Source: Symbiodinium kawagutii
Lineage: Eukaryota > Sar > Dinophyceae > Suessiales > Symbiodiniaceae
DNA: 64,000 nucleotides
Assembly: GCA_009767595.1 (NCBI GenBank)
Contig: VSDK01011740.1
Location: 172,265-236,264 of the forward strand
Direction of reading: 5' to 3'
Shown here: positions 10,975 through 20,829 of the stretch, in pieces
How the letters are laid out: the number at the start of each line of letters is the position of its first letter
Position numbering within the stretch: the first letter of the stretch is position 1
Notes under the pieces: generated by a model
What the model was told of the DNA's origin: nothing
The model's input: the letters and a program-made list of their open reading frames with translations, nothing else
Databases searched by the model: none
Made by a program: the position numbers and the translations under genes

Positions 10975-11480
10975 TATTTCAAACATATGCTGATTAATAG
11001 TTGGGGCATACTTGCAATGACTGTTCAATGTGCTCAACTCGCTTGCCATGAGACAAAGGTTTTGATTCATTGTTTGCTGTAGTTCTAGCATAGTGGAATT
11101 TAATGAAACAGGAATTCAGAAATAGTATGATCAGCACACACACAATGATCAAACAATGTGAATTCCCTTGGTTTTCCAAACAATGATCAAGATATGCACA
11201 TGCACACATGCATGTTTGCCGGTAGCGTGTACCGGGATATCAGTGGTGGCGATGACGGCGAACGCTCACAGCACCTAGGTCATTCACGCTCCCTCCGCCG
11301 CTGAACCTTCCTGGTGTTGCACATATCATACCATCCAGCATCCAAGTTCTGTCGTGGTCTCAGCAACATTTGTTCTTTGAAGTCAATTCAGGACTTTAGC
11401 AACACATCTTTTTTGCTGAAAGCTATTTACATATATACTTACTTATACAGCACAATCTGATGATTTGTACAATTGTGTTG
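10975..11480. other. Spacer between genes A1 and B1
   Basis: No coding frame was recognised. It contains CACA-rich words and would hold the 3' end of A1 and the 5' end of B1 if they are separate transcripts. Confidence 0.45.
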
Positions 11481-11481
11481 A

Positions 11482-14400
11482 TTGAAACAATTTAGTGAGC
11501 CAGTGGATTTAAGTCCAGTGCACACATGGCTGCCAAGGCTGCTTCAATCGCGATCCGTGACTGCGTCTTTCTACGTAACGTTTGTCAGTGGTGACACGCT
11601 CACAATCCTGGAGAATCATTACCCCGAGTACAAAGTCCAGGTGCTTTCACACATCATTTTCGTAATTGGTCACTGCATATTCATCGAGTGCTGGATGTAG
11701 TGTATGTCAAACTCATTGGGGGCATTTGCAAAATATGCTAAATCTGTCTCAAAGCGTTGCTTACGATATGAAGTTTCTGGGTTGTACATGCATGTCTTAT
11801 CTTTACAATTCATTCTTCGCTGCAGGTGAACGCTCAGCAAGGAGCAAGCGTTTCGTGGCAGAAACACGGTGGAGTCGCCGCAGCGTGAGACACTCAGCAA
11901 TGTGAGCGTCTACCCCCAGGTGGCCAAATCTATCATCCAGCTGACTTGCTGGTTTAAAATCACACCAGAAAAAACAAGAATCATATTGATTAACTGACTG
12001 ATTTATGAATATTAAAACCAGTGCAACATACAACTCCCAACCCTGAAATAACACATGGGATGACAATCATGTCATGTCTTAAGAATTTCGATAAAACCAT
12101 CAAGGAGCAGATTTATCGCACGCACATGCTGTCATTGATATTGTTTTTAACCACAACATTTAAACTATTATAATAGATGAATGATAATGATTGATTAATA
12201 TCTTGGCCGGGTTGTTTGCCAAATCTCTATCCCTCAGCAACCGGGCTGAGGTGGAAACTTGCCAAACTTTTGGCTGCCTGGGAAAAGCCACACTCAGACG
12301 ACTGAAGCACTCAGGATCTTACCTGACTGGCTGGCGATTTTGATTTGGGTGCGAAACTGCTGGGCCCACTAGCTCCAAAGACCATGGTACCCATCCGTCA
12401 AAAAAACAGGAATGCTATTATTATCTACATCGTACATCAATGATCATCAGACATGTTTTTTCCAGCTGGGTCCTTGGTTGGTTGGATTTGGGTCTGGTAA
12501 GTTTTGGTGATCGAGGGAAGAGTTGCTGGACAGCTACAGAATGAACTAGTTACAAATCAATCGGCTACGGTAGGATACCATTTCTGTGGGATATATTGGC
12601 TGTGCATTATTCATATATATAATATACACATCTATAAATATAATACCATGGGCATGCATATGCATATATGCTTTTTATTTATTTCTGATATATAATCTAT
12701 GGGTCACCTGCACCAACCTTCAACATACTTAAGTTGTCCAGCTCCGTCCCATAGCGAGGCTTTGCATTTCCAAACATTTGCTGAGCGGACAAAAACAAAT
12801 ACACCTTGATCAAACATGCTTCGATTAAAGTGTTTGCCGTCTTGAAGTACCCTTTGCAGTCCCTTGTGCCCTCTGGCCAGCCTTCACGACTGCAAGGTTG
12901 GCTCAAAGGGTTTTCGTCACCAGCCTGAAGGAAGGCAATCTGCGTGCAGTTATGGGCGGTAAGAAATGGCAGAATTCCCCCATGGCTCTGTCCCAACGGA
13001 GTGCTCAGCTCCTGATGATGTGGGGGATTCCTCTGGTGTTGTTGCCTGGTGTGAATTAATCAAGTGGATGTGCTACCAATCATTGAAAGAAGTACATGTT
13101 CCAGATTAATATGTAGATCAGATTTGTATTACACCACCCTGGCTAGCAGTAGACCGAGGCTTCACCTTGTGGACTTTGCAGTTCAGTCCGCCGCTCCAAA
13201 CGAGCGGGTGCGGGTCCCCTTCTCAGTCAATTGATCAAATGCAAATAGTATTGAAGTGCCTAAAGCATGCATGCATGTTTTAAATCGTTTTATCTGTATT
13301 ATTAGCTATATTGTATATCTTCAGCATCTGTTCTACAGGATCTGGTCTTCCTCGATGCCTTCAGCGGTGCTGGCCAGACTAGCCAGTGCTACAGTCAGGA
13401 GGCCCAGAAATGTTCAAGGTATGAGTGGTACAGTACACATCAGTATTCGTGTAGACAAGCAATATTCCAGTATGCAATGGATCAATTGGTCAATGCTTCT
13501 GCCATGAAAGTCCCCCACCTGTTCAAACCAGCATTGGTTCATAAGGCGCATCGGGGTACAACGTGCCCGGAGCCCAAGTGAAACTCCGGATTGGGTGCCC
13601 ATGATGAATTTGCAACAAGGATCTATATATCTTAAATTTAATAATAATTGTTGTTCTATTGCTGTTGTACAGGATTCGCAAAAAAGATCCATAGTTCACC
13701 AACAGTTCCTTAGCCCTACTTCAGGAATTCAAGGTGGCAAATCTGCTGTAAGTAGCATGCATACCATCGTCAGTTGCGACATGTTGCTGGATCTCTCGCC
13801 ACCATGCGCTGAGGGATTCCTTTGACATCCTCGATGGATCAGCTGGGGATATCCTGGACCCGTCAGATTCTCAACGAGGTTGTCCCAGTGATTTATCATA
13901 AGTAGATCGCAATGTTGAATTGTTGAATGGGTTGTATTTGTCGAATTTCCTTTGTTTCGAGTATACAGCTGCAACCAACCATCAACAATCGCATGGTTTG
14001 CCAAGGTGGGGTTTCGTTCGCATCATCCAGAAGGCGTTGAAACTCTCTCCGCATGCCCTCCTGTTGGGAGGGCCGCCGTGCTCAAGCTGGGTTTGGGTCA
14101 ACCGCGCTACCAGTAAGCGATCCAAACAAAGGGTCTTTGGAGATACTTCTAAACAATATGTTGCAGAGTCCAACCGGAGTCTTGGTTGAATTTGGGTTTG
14201 ATTTCGCTATTGTCATGATCATATTGTTGCCTTTCTTGGTAGCTGCATGCTAACACTGGATCCACAACCATCATAGCCAAGGATAACTGCCCGATGGGTA
14301 TTGGTGGGATTGCTGATGGTGGCAAGATCCGTGCTATGGATAACCGAGCAACCGTCCAGCAGCCTGATGCTACATTGTCCATATTTCAGCTTCGCCGCTT

Positions 14401-17400
14401 TGGTTATTCGCCCAATCATGTGGTCGTTGATCTCATTGTGGGAGCCTTAAAGCATCCAGTGTGAACCTGATTTGCTTCATATATGCACTGGTTAATCGCT
14501 AAGTATAACTGTGTTTGGAATGCTGAAATTTCCAGTTTTTTAAATCTGTTGACCAACTAAGCCCTATGGGAGCCTATGGGCACGATTGCCCTAAGCCAAC
14601 GAGATGCTGGGGTACCGCGTTCCCTGCCTGCAGAGTGGAATGAATGTTGTACACATGCATGGCTGCACTGCGATTACCTCAGTGCCAGCTAGCTGGTTGT
14701 CCCCTCCCAGGCCATTTCTGAAGGACATGGGTCGCAAAATGACGGCAAAAGACAAGGCACGCATTGCTAAAGCGAAGAAGGACAAATCGAAAGCTATGGT
14801 GATTAAACGCGTTTCTAAGACAACAGGCAAGGTTTCTGTGCATCACGGTGGCATTGATTATGCAGCACTTTGCATGCATGTATGCGCATGGATTCATGAA
14901 CATGATGCAATATATATGTGTTTCGATTTCATCAATGGCATCACCTTGGAATTAAGGCAAGGCGGCCCAGGGATGAAACAATCAGCTGCCTATCCAAAAA
15001 AATTTGGCCAATCAATCTTGAAACGCCACATTGCCTACATGAAAGTTACTTGGACTATGGTGAGCTGTACCTTGACACGTGTACTATTATAATATCGTAA
15101 TAGTTATTTGTTGTATTCCTGTCCACTCTTCCCCTGCCCATGGCTCTGCTGAGGATATGGCACAGGCACCAAACCGTGACAAATTTGGTTCTCAGCCTGT
15201 CGGGGCAGCGACTACGCCAATGAAGGCACCAGTCGGTTGGCTGTAACTACTATTCACAATGTTCGCAGGGGATGATCCATGTTGGAAAACTGTAGTATGC
15301 ATCATTTGCCCAGTACCATGTACCATTTTTAACATTGATTCCCTCCCACACACATATATACACAGCTCACTCACACACACACACCAAACCCTATTACATA
15401 TTCATTTCTTTCGGTGGCGCTTGTGACTGGGAGGCTCCCTACAGATGGCGCCATGCCGGGCTTGCCAGTTTGAAAGCCTTTTTGCGGGAGAGGGTTGCTG
15501 ATGGTTCCTACCGTCCTCTTTTGAGCCGTGGTTTGGGGGATTTCGAATGAAATCACTAACCCACAACACTGGCTAAGTTGTCAGTGTTTTTGGATTTCAC
15601 ATTGCATTTTAGGCAGTGTGTGCGCCAATCAGTTCCGGTGCACTAAATTCATCATTGCGTTTGGGATACAATCCCACCCAGGGCATCGTTGGGTCATACA
15701 ATTCAATTGTATAGTATAAGGCTACTATGTGGTTTAAGTGGTGTTGTCATGAAATAGAACTGCCAATGTACCATTACGACCCAAATCTGTCCAGAACGCC
15801 TTGTGTGAGGACAAGTGGCAAAATTGCGAAAACTAGGTGCGTGAATCCGCCGTGAACCCGCCGTGAACCCGTAGTGAACCCCCTTTGTTTTCCGTGAACC
15901 CCCTTTGTTTTCCGTGAACCCCCGACCCCCCAAAAAACCATGGTTTTGGGGGAAAATGACATTGATCAGAATACACGTGTTTTTTGTTCGTTTTTCATCT
16001 CAAGGCATCTTGCGGTGCCTTTGGGTTCCTGGTGTCAGGGGGTTGGGACTTTAGCTATGATGAAAGATGAGGATGTGCAGCGCGCGCTAGCGAGAGCGGC
16101 GCAAAGAGCTCAAAGGCTAGCTGAACTGAATTCAGCACAGTGGATGCTTGAGCGAGCGCTAAACTATCCACAACCACCTGAAAGCCTTCCTTGGGGTATC
16201 GCATTGTCCAATGCTCATTTTGTACATGTGAATATGTTGTTTAAACACGTTTTGGAACTGCCAATGTTGTGGAATCAATGTGGCATACCGTGTACATGTA
16301 CTAGCGCACATATATCATCATTAAGCTGATTGGTGTGTGTTTGCTGGCAGTCACATGTGTGGAGCAGTATTCACCACACCATCAACACCATCACACTACA
16401 AGGTTGGAATTGGAACGAAGAGCTGGTGGTGGTGACCATGGTGGGAAGACAGGGACCTCACCAACTAGTTCTACTGCAGCTTCTCCGACAGGATCTCAAC
16501 CTTCCCCAGGAGGAGTAACGATTTGGGTCTTTATGCACTCTGATTTAAATGGTGAATATTGATTTGGAAATTCAAACCCATATGTGATTATGATACATTA
16601 TATATCATATAATATATGTTGTGTAGGCTGGTGTGTGTGTGTGGGGGTGTTTCCGTGATAAGATATATACATGTAATATATACCAGTGTGTGCATTAGTT
16701 TACCAGAAAAAATGTTTTTCAAACAAGTAAATTAATTTGTGGCAATTCAACCGCTCATTTTCTGTGTGTGAACCTCATCTGGCAGGAGTCAGCACAGCTT
16801 CGACCGTTCCAGGAACCGACGAAGCTGCGAAAGCTAATGCTATGAAAGGGCTTCAACTTGCCACCGCTATCACACCCCCTGATAGGATTCGTCGCACATC
16901 AACAGCTCCAATCCTTTCTGGTCCAATGGCTGATGAATCTTTGTTTAGTGGAGATACCTCTGGTGCACCTCCATCGAACACAACAAGCGCGCCCACCCAG
17001 AAAGCAACAGCCAATGCCAAGAGTAAACCAACCAAGAAGGCTGCACGAAGACACAAGGGTAAGAAAGGTTTCAAGAGAGGATGCAAGAAAGCCCATTTGA
17101 AGGCAACCCCAGCACCAGCAACAACAGCGCCAGCAGTGGAACCAAAGAAGTCCGACACACCAGTGGAAACATTGAAACCACCCCCCGATTCAAACACACA
17201 GGCTGTGAACCAACCAGGAGATCAGGTAGCAGCCCCTCCTGCAGCTGAGCCACATGCCTCTGCCCCCTCCGCAAAAGCAGCAGCAGCCAAGACAATTGCA
17301 AGACCTGCTTCGACTTTGCCTCCCTTGGCATTGGTTAAGTCAGAACAAATGCCAGGGCTGGCCGCCACAACTCCGACAAGTACCAGACTGGCCAGGGCTG

Positions 17401-20400
17401 TAAACCAGGCAGCCGCAGACAACCTTGCGCGAGCAACAACAGCAGAGCAGCTGGCAACTAGCCCACCTGAAGCACCCCCATTGAATACACGTTCAGCTAC
17501 ACATGATGAGAACGATGAAGAGGATGATGGCAACGAGGATGATGACCAGCCAGATGAACATGATGATGACGAACCACATGAGGAGAACAATGCAGGCAGC
17601 CCAGAGAAATCAGGTAGCAGAAGGAAGAGGCGACCCAAGACAGAAGCGCAGAAAGAGGCACTCCGAAGGCACATGCGGTTTACAAGATCCATCAAAAGCA
17701 ACTAGTCAGCAAATGTCATTACTGAACAGTGCAATTGTCGTGGTTAGGTCAAGCAAGCTAGCTGTTGAACTTTTTCAGAACAATTGTAATACTAGAATAG
17801 AATGCATGCATGTTCGTAGGTTTGAAATCGTTTGTGGTGTTTATATGCGCTTTATAGTGGGCGCACGATTTCAACAACCTGGGGATGCTAAGGCAAGAAC
17901 TGCCCCAAGTGCATCAAGAAAGCTGGACAAGCAGCACGGTACTGTTCCTTTGTTGAATTCATTCCGTTTGTTCCTGACCTCTCCAGTGTTCTACCTATTC
18001 CGTTTTCGTAGCTGTAAACGTTTTGCGTTGTGACATTTGCGAAGCTGTGATCTCACCACTTTACGTGAATTTATGGGTCATGCATGCTCCTGGTACAACA
18101 GAAAATCTTTGTCTAGTGAATCCAAGCGAGCTAAGATTTTGCGTGGTCACGTTGCCACGTACCAGCACACACTGCCACCCCATCGGCATTTAGGTCAAGA
18201 GAAGTTGGCTGTCCTTCGGGACGAATGGGAATCGTGCGAAGGGAACTGGAAAAACAGTTCCCTTTACAAAACCTTCATTCTCAGGAGGTCTTCTCGAACC
18301 CATGGTGCGCGTTTGTGGCTCACGAAGCCACAGATCGCAGCGAAATACGGGGGAGATTGGGCCATCGCTGAGAAGATTTGTGCCAACAAATTGGCCGATG
18401 TTAAAAGCAAAGAAAAGCAAACAAAGTTTCATCCCGATGCCTGGGGAGACGAGGATCACTCAACACAAACAGCATTGTTGTGTGTATCATCATCATTTTG
18501 GTTAGCGTGCATGCATGTTTTTTTGATTTTTTGTTAAACCTTGTTTGCTATGGGATACGCCATTGCGCACCACGAATAAACAAGGTCATAGCTAATACCT
18601 GTCTTTAAAGTTTTGGGGCACATTCACACATGTTGATTCTCAAATGCTTTCCAGGAGATGCGTCAGTATCTTTGTTGGGACAAGGAGGGTGTGGAAGAAA
18701 ATGAAGATATGATATTGGAGGATCTGTTTCAGGCAGTCGATGCAGGAAGCGATTCTGGGTCTGACTCAAATGATGAAGAGGGCACTGCAAAGAAATCGAA
18801 ACACAAAGCAAAGAAAGGCAAGAAAAACAAGAAGCGCCGAAGCAGTTCTGGAAGTGATGATGAAAGCGATGATGGCAGTGATTCTTCCGGAAGTTCTGGC
18901 AGCGATGCATGGATGTAATTTGATTTGACAACACACCTTCCAACATTAATCATCAAGTAGGTAGATTGTTTGCAGCACATATGCATGCATACAACGCTAG
19001 GAGCACAGCAGCATTGATACGTTGACAGGTGACAACACTGTTTTTTTTCTGTTTGGGTACGGCTTCATCCTGTTACATTCAGTGGTTTTGCCAACAGCTT
19101 AGGACAAGAAAAAATCGAAGAAGAGCAAGAAAGATACAAAGGATAAGAAAAAAGGAAAGAAAGACAAGAAGGGAAAGAAAGAGAAGAAAGAGAAGAAAGA
19201 GAAGAAAGAAACTGAAGAGCAGAAGAACAAGCGTTTACAAAAGGAAGCTGAGAAGCAAGCGAAGGAAGCAAAGCGTGATAAGGAAAAGAAAGAGAGGGAA
19301 GAGATCACAAAGGCAAAGAAGGCCAGGAGTGTAGATAGATCGACTTAAAATCGGATATCATAGCGTACAATGTTCATGATGTAAAGGAGGTTGTTGTGGG
19401 TGGTCTTCCCATGTCTTCCCAACACAACCTCGTAGATGGTAGATCGGTTGGATCTTGGGATATTTGCTATCCTTCTGAATGTTATTATCTATATCATATA
19501 GATGATAGATCCCAAAAAAATCCCCATGGCCCGACTATCTCCAAAATAACCGTGTGATACCCAAGACCAACAATGTTGTGATTTTATCGACCATTGCTTG
19601 GCCAGGTCCTGAACTCTGCCAACGACAAGATCACCAATGCCTCTAAGAAAGCCGGGATCATCAACGGAATGTTCTGGCCTGAGCGTGGTGCTTTGCTGTG
19701 GCACATGCCATGGTCAAATGCCAACGGTGCAAGTGGACCAGCCATGTACAGAAGTATCCTGTACCGCAACAGCCAGTAAGTAGTTCAATCATATCATACA
19801 AATTACTGGGACAGTTTCCTTGATCTGGTTGTCTCCAATAAGGACTGAACTTTGCTGGATTTTTTTGGAAAATCATTAAGGGAGATGATCTGATCCGAAG
19901 CATCATTGAGATATGCCATGCATGATCAAACCAAAACACAAATGACGCCATGGCATTGTCCAACACGAACTTCCGTGCTTGCCAGGGAACAAGTGGTTTC
20001 AAGCAATTCATAAATCAATTGTCGAACTTACCAAATGTATCGGTTCTTCGTGCAAGCCAAGCCCTGAGAAAAAAACGATCAAATAAACGGATTGCAGGGG
20101 AAGGTTCTCTACCACTTTACCCTTAGCCTTGTGAATAGAATTATAGCTAGGGTCATTTTTTATGATGTCCAACCAATATCATTAAAGTATTTTGTGGTGG
20201 ATTCATTCAGGAATTACGATTGTACATCAGGTGCACCTAATGCCACTGTGACAGCACATGTACAGCACAAGTTATAACCTTGAGAGTTGACACGTTTGAT
20301 GCCAAAACAACGCAGCCACCAAACCCTTTGAACGTCCTACCATAGCAACTCAAGCGGAAAAATCCATCATGGTGTGTGACTTTCTCAGTGACTTTTGTGA

Positions 20401-20825
20401 TGTTTATTCGATCCAAAATACCCCAACAAATGGAATCAGGAATGACTTGGATTCATCGTTCTCTCGACGACCCAACCAAAAAAAGGAAACTAATCTGAGT
20501 TCCCCGAAGCCCACTGTCTCTGAGGTGCGACGGCCTTCGATTGGCGATCGAGGGGGAGTTCAAGAACCTCTGGAACAATCTAGTTTCAGCCAGGGATATC
20601 CTTCAAGATGAGGTTGACACCAGGAATGTCCCTTGGATTTATCGCCCAAATAGCTTCTGGAAATATTGATTGTGTTGATTGCTTTGTTGATCTTTTCTTT
20701 AATGCATGGAATGCAAAATGCATAAGGGTACCACCCAGGTTGCGCATCTCGACAGTGCCAAGAACAATTGCGAGACCGCTGAGAAAGCCTACAAAGACTT
20801 TTTGGCAAGAGCCAATTTGAAATGA
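11482..20825 (+). CDS. Gene B1: C5-methyltransferase-like domain plus linker and coiled-coil domains (module 1)
   Basis: Exons are called at about 11482-11638, 11826-11885 (NAQQGASVSWQKHGGVAAA), 13339-13418 (motif I), 13785-13877, 14006-14176 (GPPCSSW), 14282-14440 (EQPSSS), 14562-14628, 14711-14847, 14962-15059, 15440-15540, 16039-16195, 16403-16515, 16786-17703, 18194-18453, 18655-18918, 19103-19348, 19606-19690, 20521-20650 and a last exon 20739-20825. The first domain has the C5-cytosine-methyltransferase landmarks: a D-x-FSGxG loop for the cofactor, a catalytic-type PC and an E-Q-P in place of E-N-V. After it come disordered linkers, a GARLWLTKPQIAAKYG domain, a Lys-rich tract and helices. 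I recall this architecture as an expanded dinoflagellate family without assigned function. The whole parallels gene B2. It may be one transcript with A1 and C1. Confidence 0.6.
11826..11885 (+). CDS. Gene B1 exon before methyltransferase-like domain
   Basis: After GCTGCAG the frame reads VNAQQGASVSWQKHGGVAAA. The W-x-x-H-G-G pattern is one I recall upstream of the methyltransferase-like domain in this dinoflagellate family. The donor is not clear. Confidence 0.45.
12840..13040 (+). CDS. Possible additional exon of gene B1
   Basis: One plus frame is open and reads RVFVTSLKEGNLRAVMGGKK. The minus strand is also open here, and splice signals are poor, so this is a weak call. Confidence 0.25.
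13339..13418 (+). CDS. Methyltransferase-like motif I exon (B1)
   Basis: Between TTCTACAG and GTATGA. It reads DLVFLDAFSGAGQTSQCYSQ. The D-A-F-S-G-A-G core fits motif I of C5-cytosine methyltransferases (family pattern D-L-F-S-G-x-G), which binds S-adenosylmethionine. The equivalent exon in module 2 reads DLVELFSGKGNVGQ. Confidence 0.7.
14006..14176 (+). CDS. Methyltransferase-like catalytic PC exon (B1)
   Basis: After GCCAAG the frame reads WGFVRIIQKALKLSPHALLL, then GGPPCSSWVWVNRATSKRS, and ends YVAESNR with the Arg codon split (CG|G). The PPC matches motif IV, whose Cys is the nucleophile in C5 methyltransferases. The intron after it starts GAGTCT, not GT, and ends CCAAG; only this splice restores the family-like join N-R-I-T-A-R-W. 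Confidence 0.75.
14282..14440 (+). CDS. Methyltransferase-like EQP exon (B1)
   Basis: One leading base, then ITARWVLVGLLMVARSVLWI and TEQPSSSLMLHCPYF. The Glu of EQP lies where motif VI (E-N-V) is expected, after a hydrophobic strand. In module 2 the counterpart reads VTLLLYLVTALYAIYVMEQP. The 3' donor is uncertain. Confidence 0.7.
14562..14628 (+). CDS. Gene B1 exon, MGAYGH motif
   Basis: Reads MGAYGHDCPKPTRCWGTAFP, matching the segment 'K-K-R-F-W-M-L-L-H-G-A-P-T-S-K-P-T-C-C-W' of B2 at 47713 in spacing: hydrophobic, G, K-P-T, then C-W. Boundaries are approximate. Confidence 0.5.
14711..14847 (+). CDS. Gene B1 exon, basic segment
   Basis: After CCTCCCAG and before GTGGCA. It reads PFLKDMGRKMTAKDKARIAK and continues Lys-rich to TTGKVSVHH, ending in phase 1. 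Joining to the next exon restores H-H-G-G-P-G-M-K, so this splice is well supported. Confidence 0.7.
14962..15059 (+). CDS. Gene B1 exon, YPKKFG motif
   Basis: Two leading bases complete the Gly from the previous exon. It then reads GPGMKQSAAYPKKFGQSILK and runs to a strong GTGAGC donor. B2 has LKTTQ|SYPRGLGHNLL at the same place. Confidence 0.7.
15440..15540 (+). CDS. Gene B1 exon, WRHAGLASLKAFL segment
   Basis: Reads APYRWRHAGLASLKAFLRER and on to GSYRPLL. It corresponds to DPWVDAQLPSVFLYLYKI in B2. The 5' end is unsure, because the acceptor is not obvious. Confidence 0.5.
15838..15921. repeat. Short tandem repeat, CCGTGAACC-based
   Basis: Three roughly 10-bp copies of CCGTGAACC are followed by two copies of a 20-bp unit, CCGTGAACCCCCTTTGTTTT. 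It lies inside a B1 intron. Confidence 0.75.
16039..16195 (+). CDS. Gene B1 exon, Ala/Arg/Gln-rich helix
   Basis: After GGTGTCAG and before GTATCG. It reads DEDVQRALARAAQRAQRLAE and continues LNSAQWMLERALNYPQP. It is a long amphipathic helix in a linker region. Confidence 0.6.
16786..17703 (+). CDS. Gene B1 exon: long disordered linker with basic end
   Basis: A single open frame of about 300 codons after CTGGCAG. It is Ala/Pro/Thr/Lys-rich, with an acidic Asp/Glu run near 17510-17580 and a basic C-terminal end, KEALRRHMRFTRSIKS, before TAG at 17703. The composition is that of a linker; the basic end resembles the start of the next domain in family members, so the stop may be bypassed by an unseen donor just upstream. 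Confidence 0.7.
18194..18453 (+). CDS. Gene B1 exon: GARLWLTKPQIAAKYG domain
   Basis: After CATTTAG. It reads QEKLAVLRDEWESCEGNWKN, then GARLWLTKPQIAAKYGGDW and KFHPDAWGDE. I recall this W-L/M-T-x-x-Q-I-x-x-K-Y-G pattern, followed by H-P-D, as a recurring dinoflagellate domain of unknown function, often beside the methyltransferase-like domain. To join the next exon in frame, the intron must start GATCAC, a non-GT donor. Confidence 0.7.
18655..18918 (+). CDS. Gene B1 exon: MRQYLCW segment and Lys/Ser-rich tract
   Basis: After TTCCAG. It reads EMRQYLCWDKEGVEENEDMI, then alternates acidic and Lys-rich runs (KSKHKAKKGKKNKKRR) and a Gly/Ser/Asp-rich end. The M-x-x-Y-x-x-W continues the preceding domain. 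Confidence 0.65.
   Translation, partial: EMRQYLCWDKEGVEENEDMILEDLFQAVDAGSDSGSDSNDEEGTAKKSKHKAKKGKKNKKRRSSSGSDDESDDGSDSSGSSGSDAWM
19103..19348 (+). CDS. Gene B1 exon: lysine-rich coiled coil
   Basis: After CAGCTTAG. Alternating KK/E helix, for example KRLQKEAEKQAKEAKRDKEK, running to TAA at 19346-19348; the true donor probably precedes the stop (AAGAAGGCCAGG|AGT or nearby). The minus-strand open frames here are shadows of this composition. Confidence 0.65.
   Translation, partial: DKKKSKKSKKDTKDKKKGKKDKKGKKEKKEKKEKKETEEQKNKRLQKEAEKQAKEAKRDKEKKEREEITKAKKARSVDRST
19606..19690 (+). CDS. Gene B1 exon, helical
   Basis: After TTGGCCAG. It reads VLNSANDKITNASKKAGIIN. It follows the Lys-rich exon as helical segments do in gene B2 (51.7-52.1 kb). 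The 3' end is not determined. Confidence 0.4.
20521..20650 (+). CDS. Gene B1 exon, helical
   Basis: One frame reads RLAIEGEFKNLWNNLVSARD, then ILQDEVDTRNVPWIYRPN. It is a clear amphipathic helix between CTGAG and AT-rich DNA. Boundaries are approximate. Confidence 0.45.
20739..20825 (+). CDS. Gene B1 terminal exon
   Basis: After ACCCAG, 29 codons in phase 0 ending TGA. It reads VAHLDSAKNNCETAEKAYKD and then FLARANLK. It is a short coiled-coil end, comparable with other terminal helices in the family. Confidence 0.6.
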   Translation, partial: VAHLDSAKNNCETAEKAYKDFLARANLK

Positions 20826-20829
20826 TTAC

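Noticed and set aside
12697-12996. 99-codon minus-strand open frame
   Set aside because: Some helical character, but it overlaps a weak plus-strand candidate and has no splice or family support.
16853-17701. Minus-strand open frames of 114 and 159 codons (Ser/Leu-rich)
   Set aside because: Shadows of the Ala/Pro/Thr/Lys-rich plus-strand exon of gene B1.
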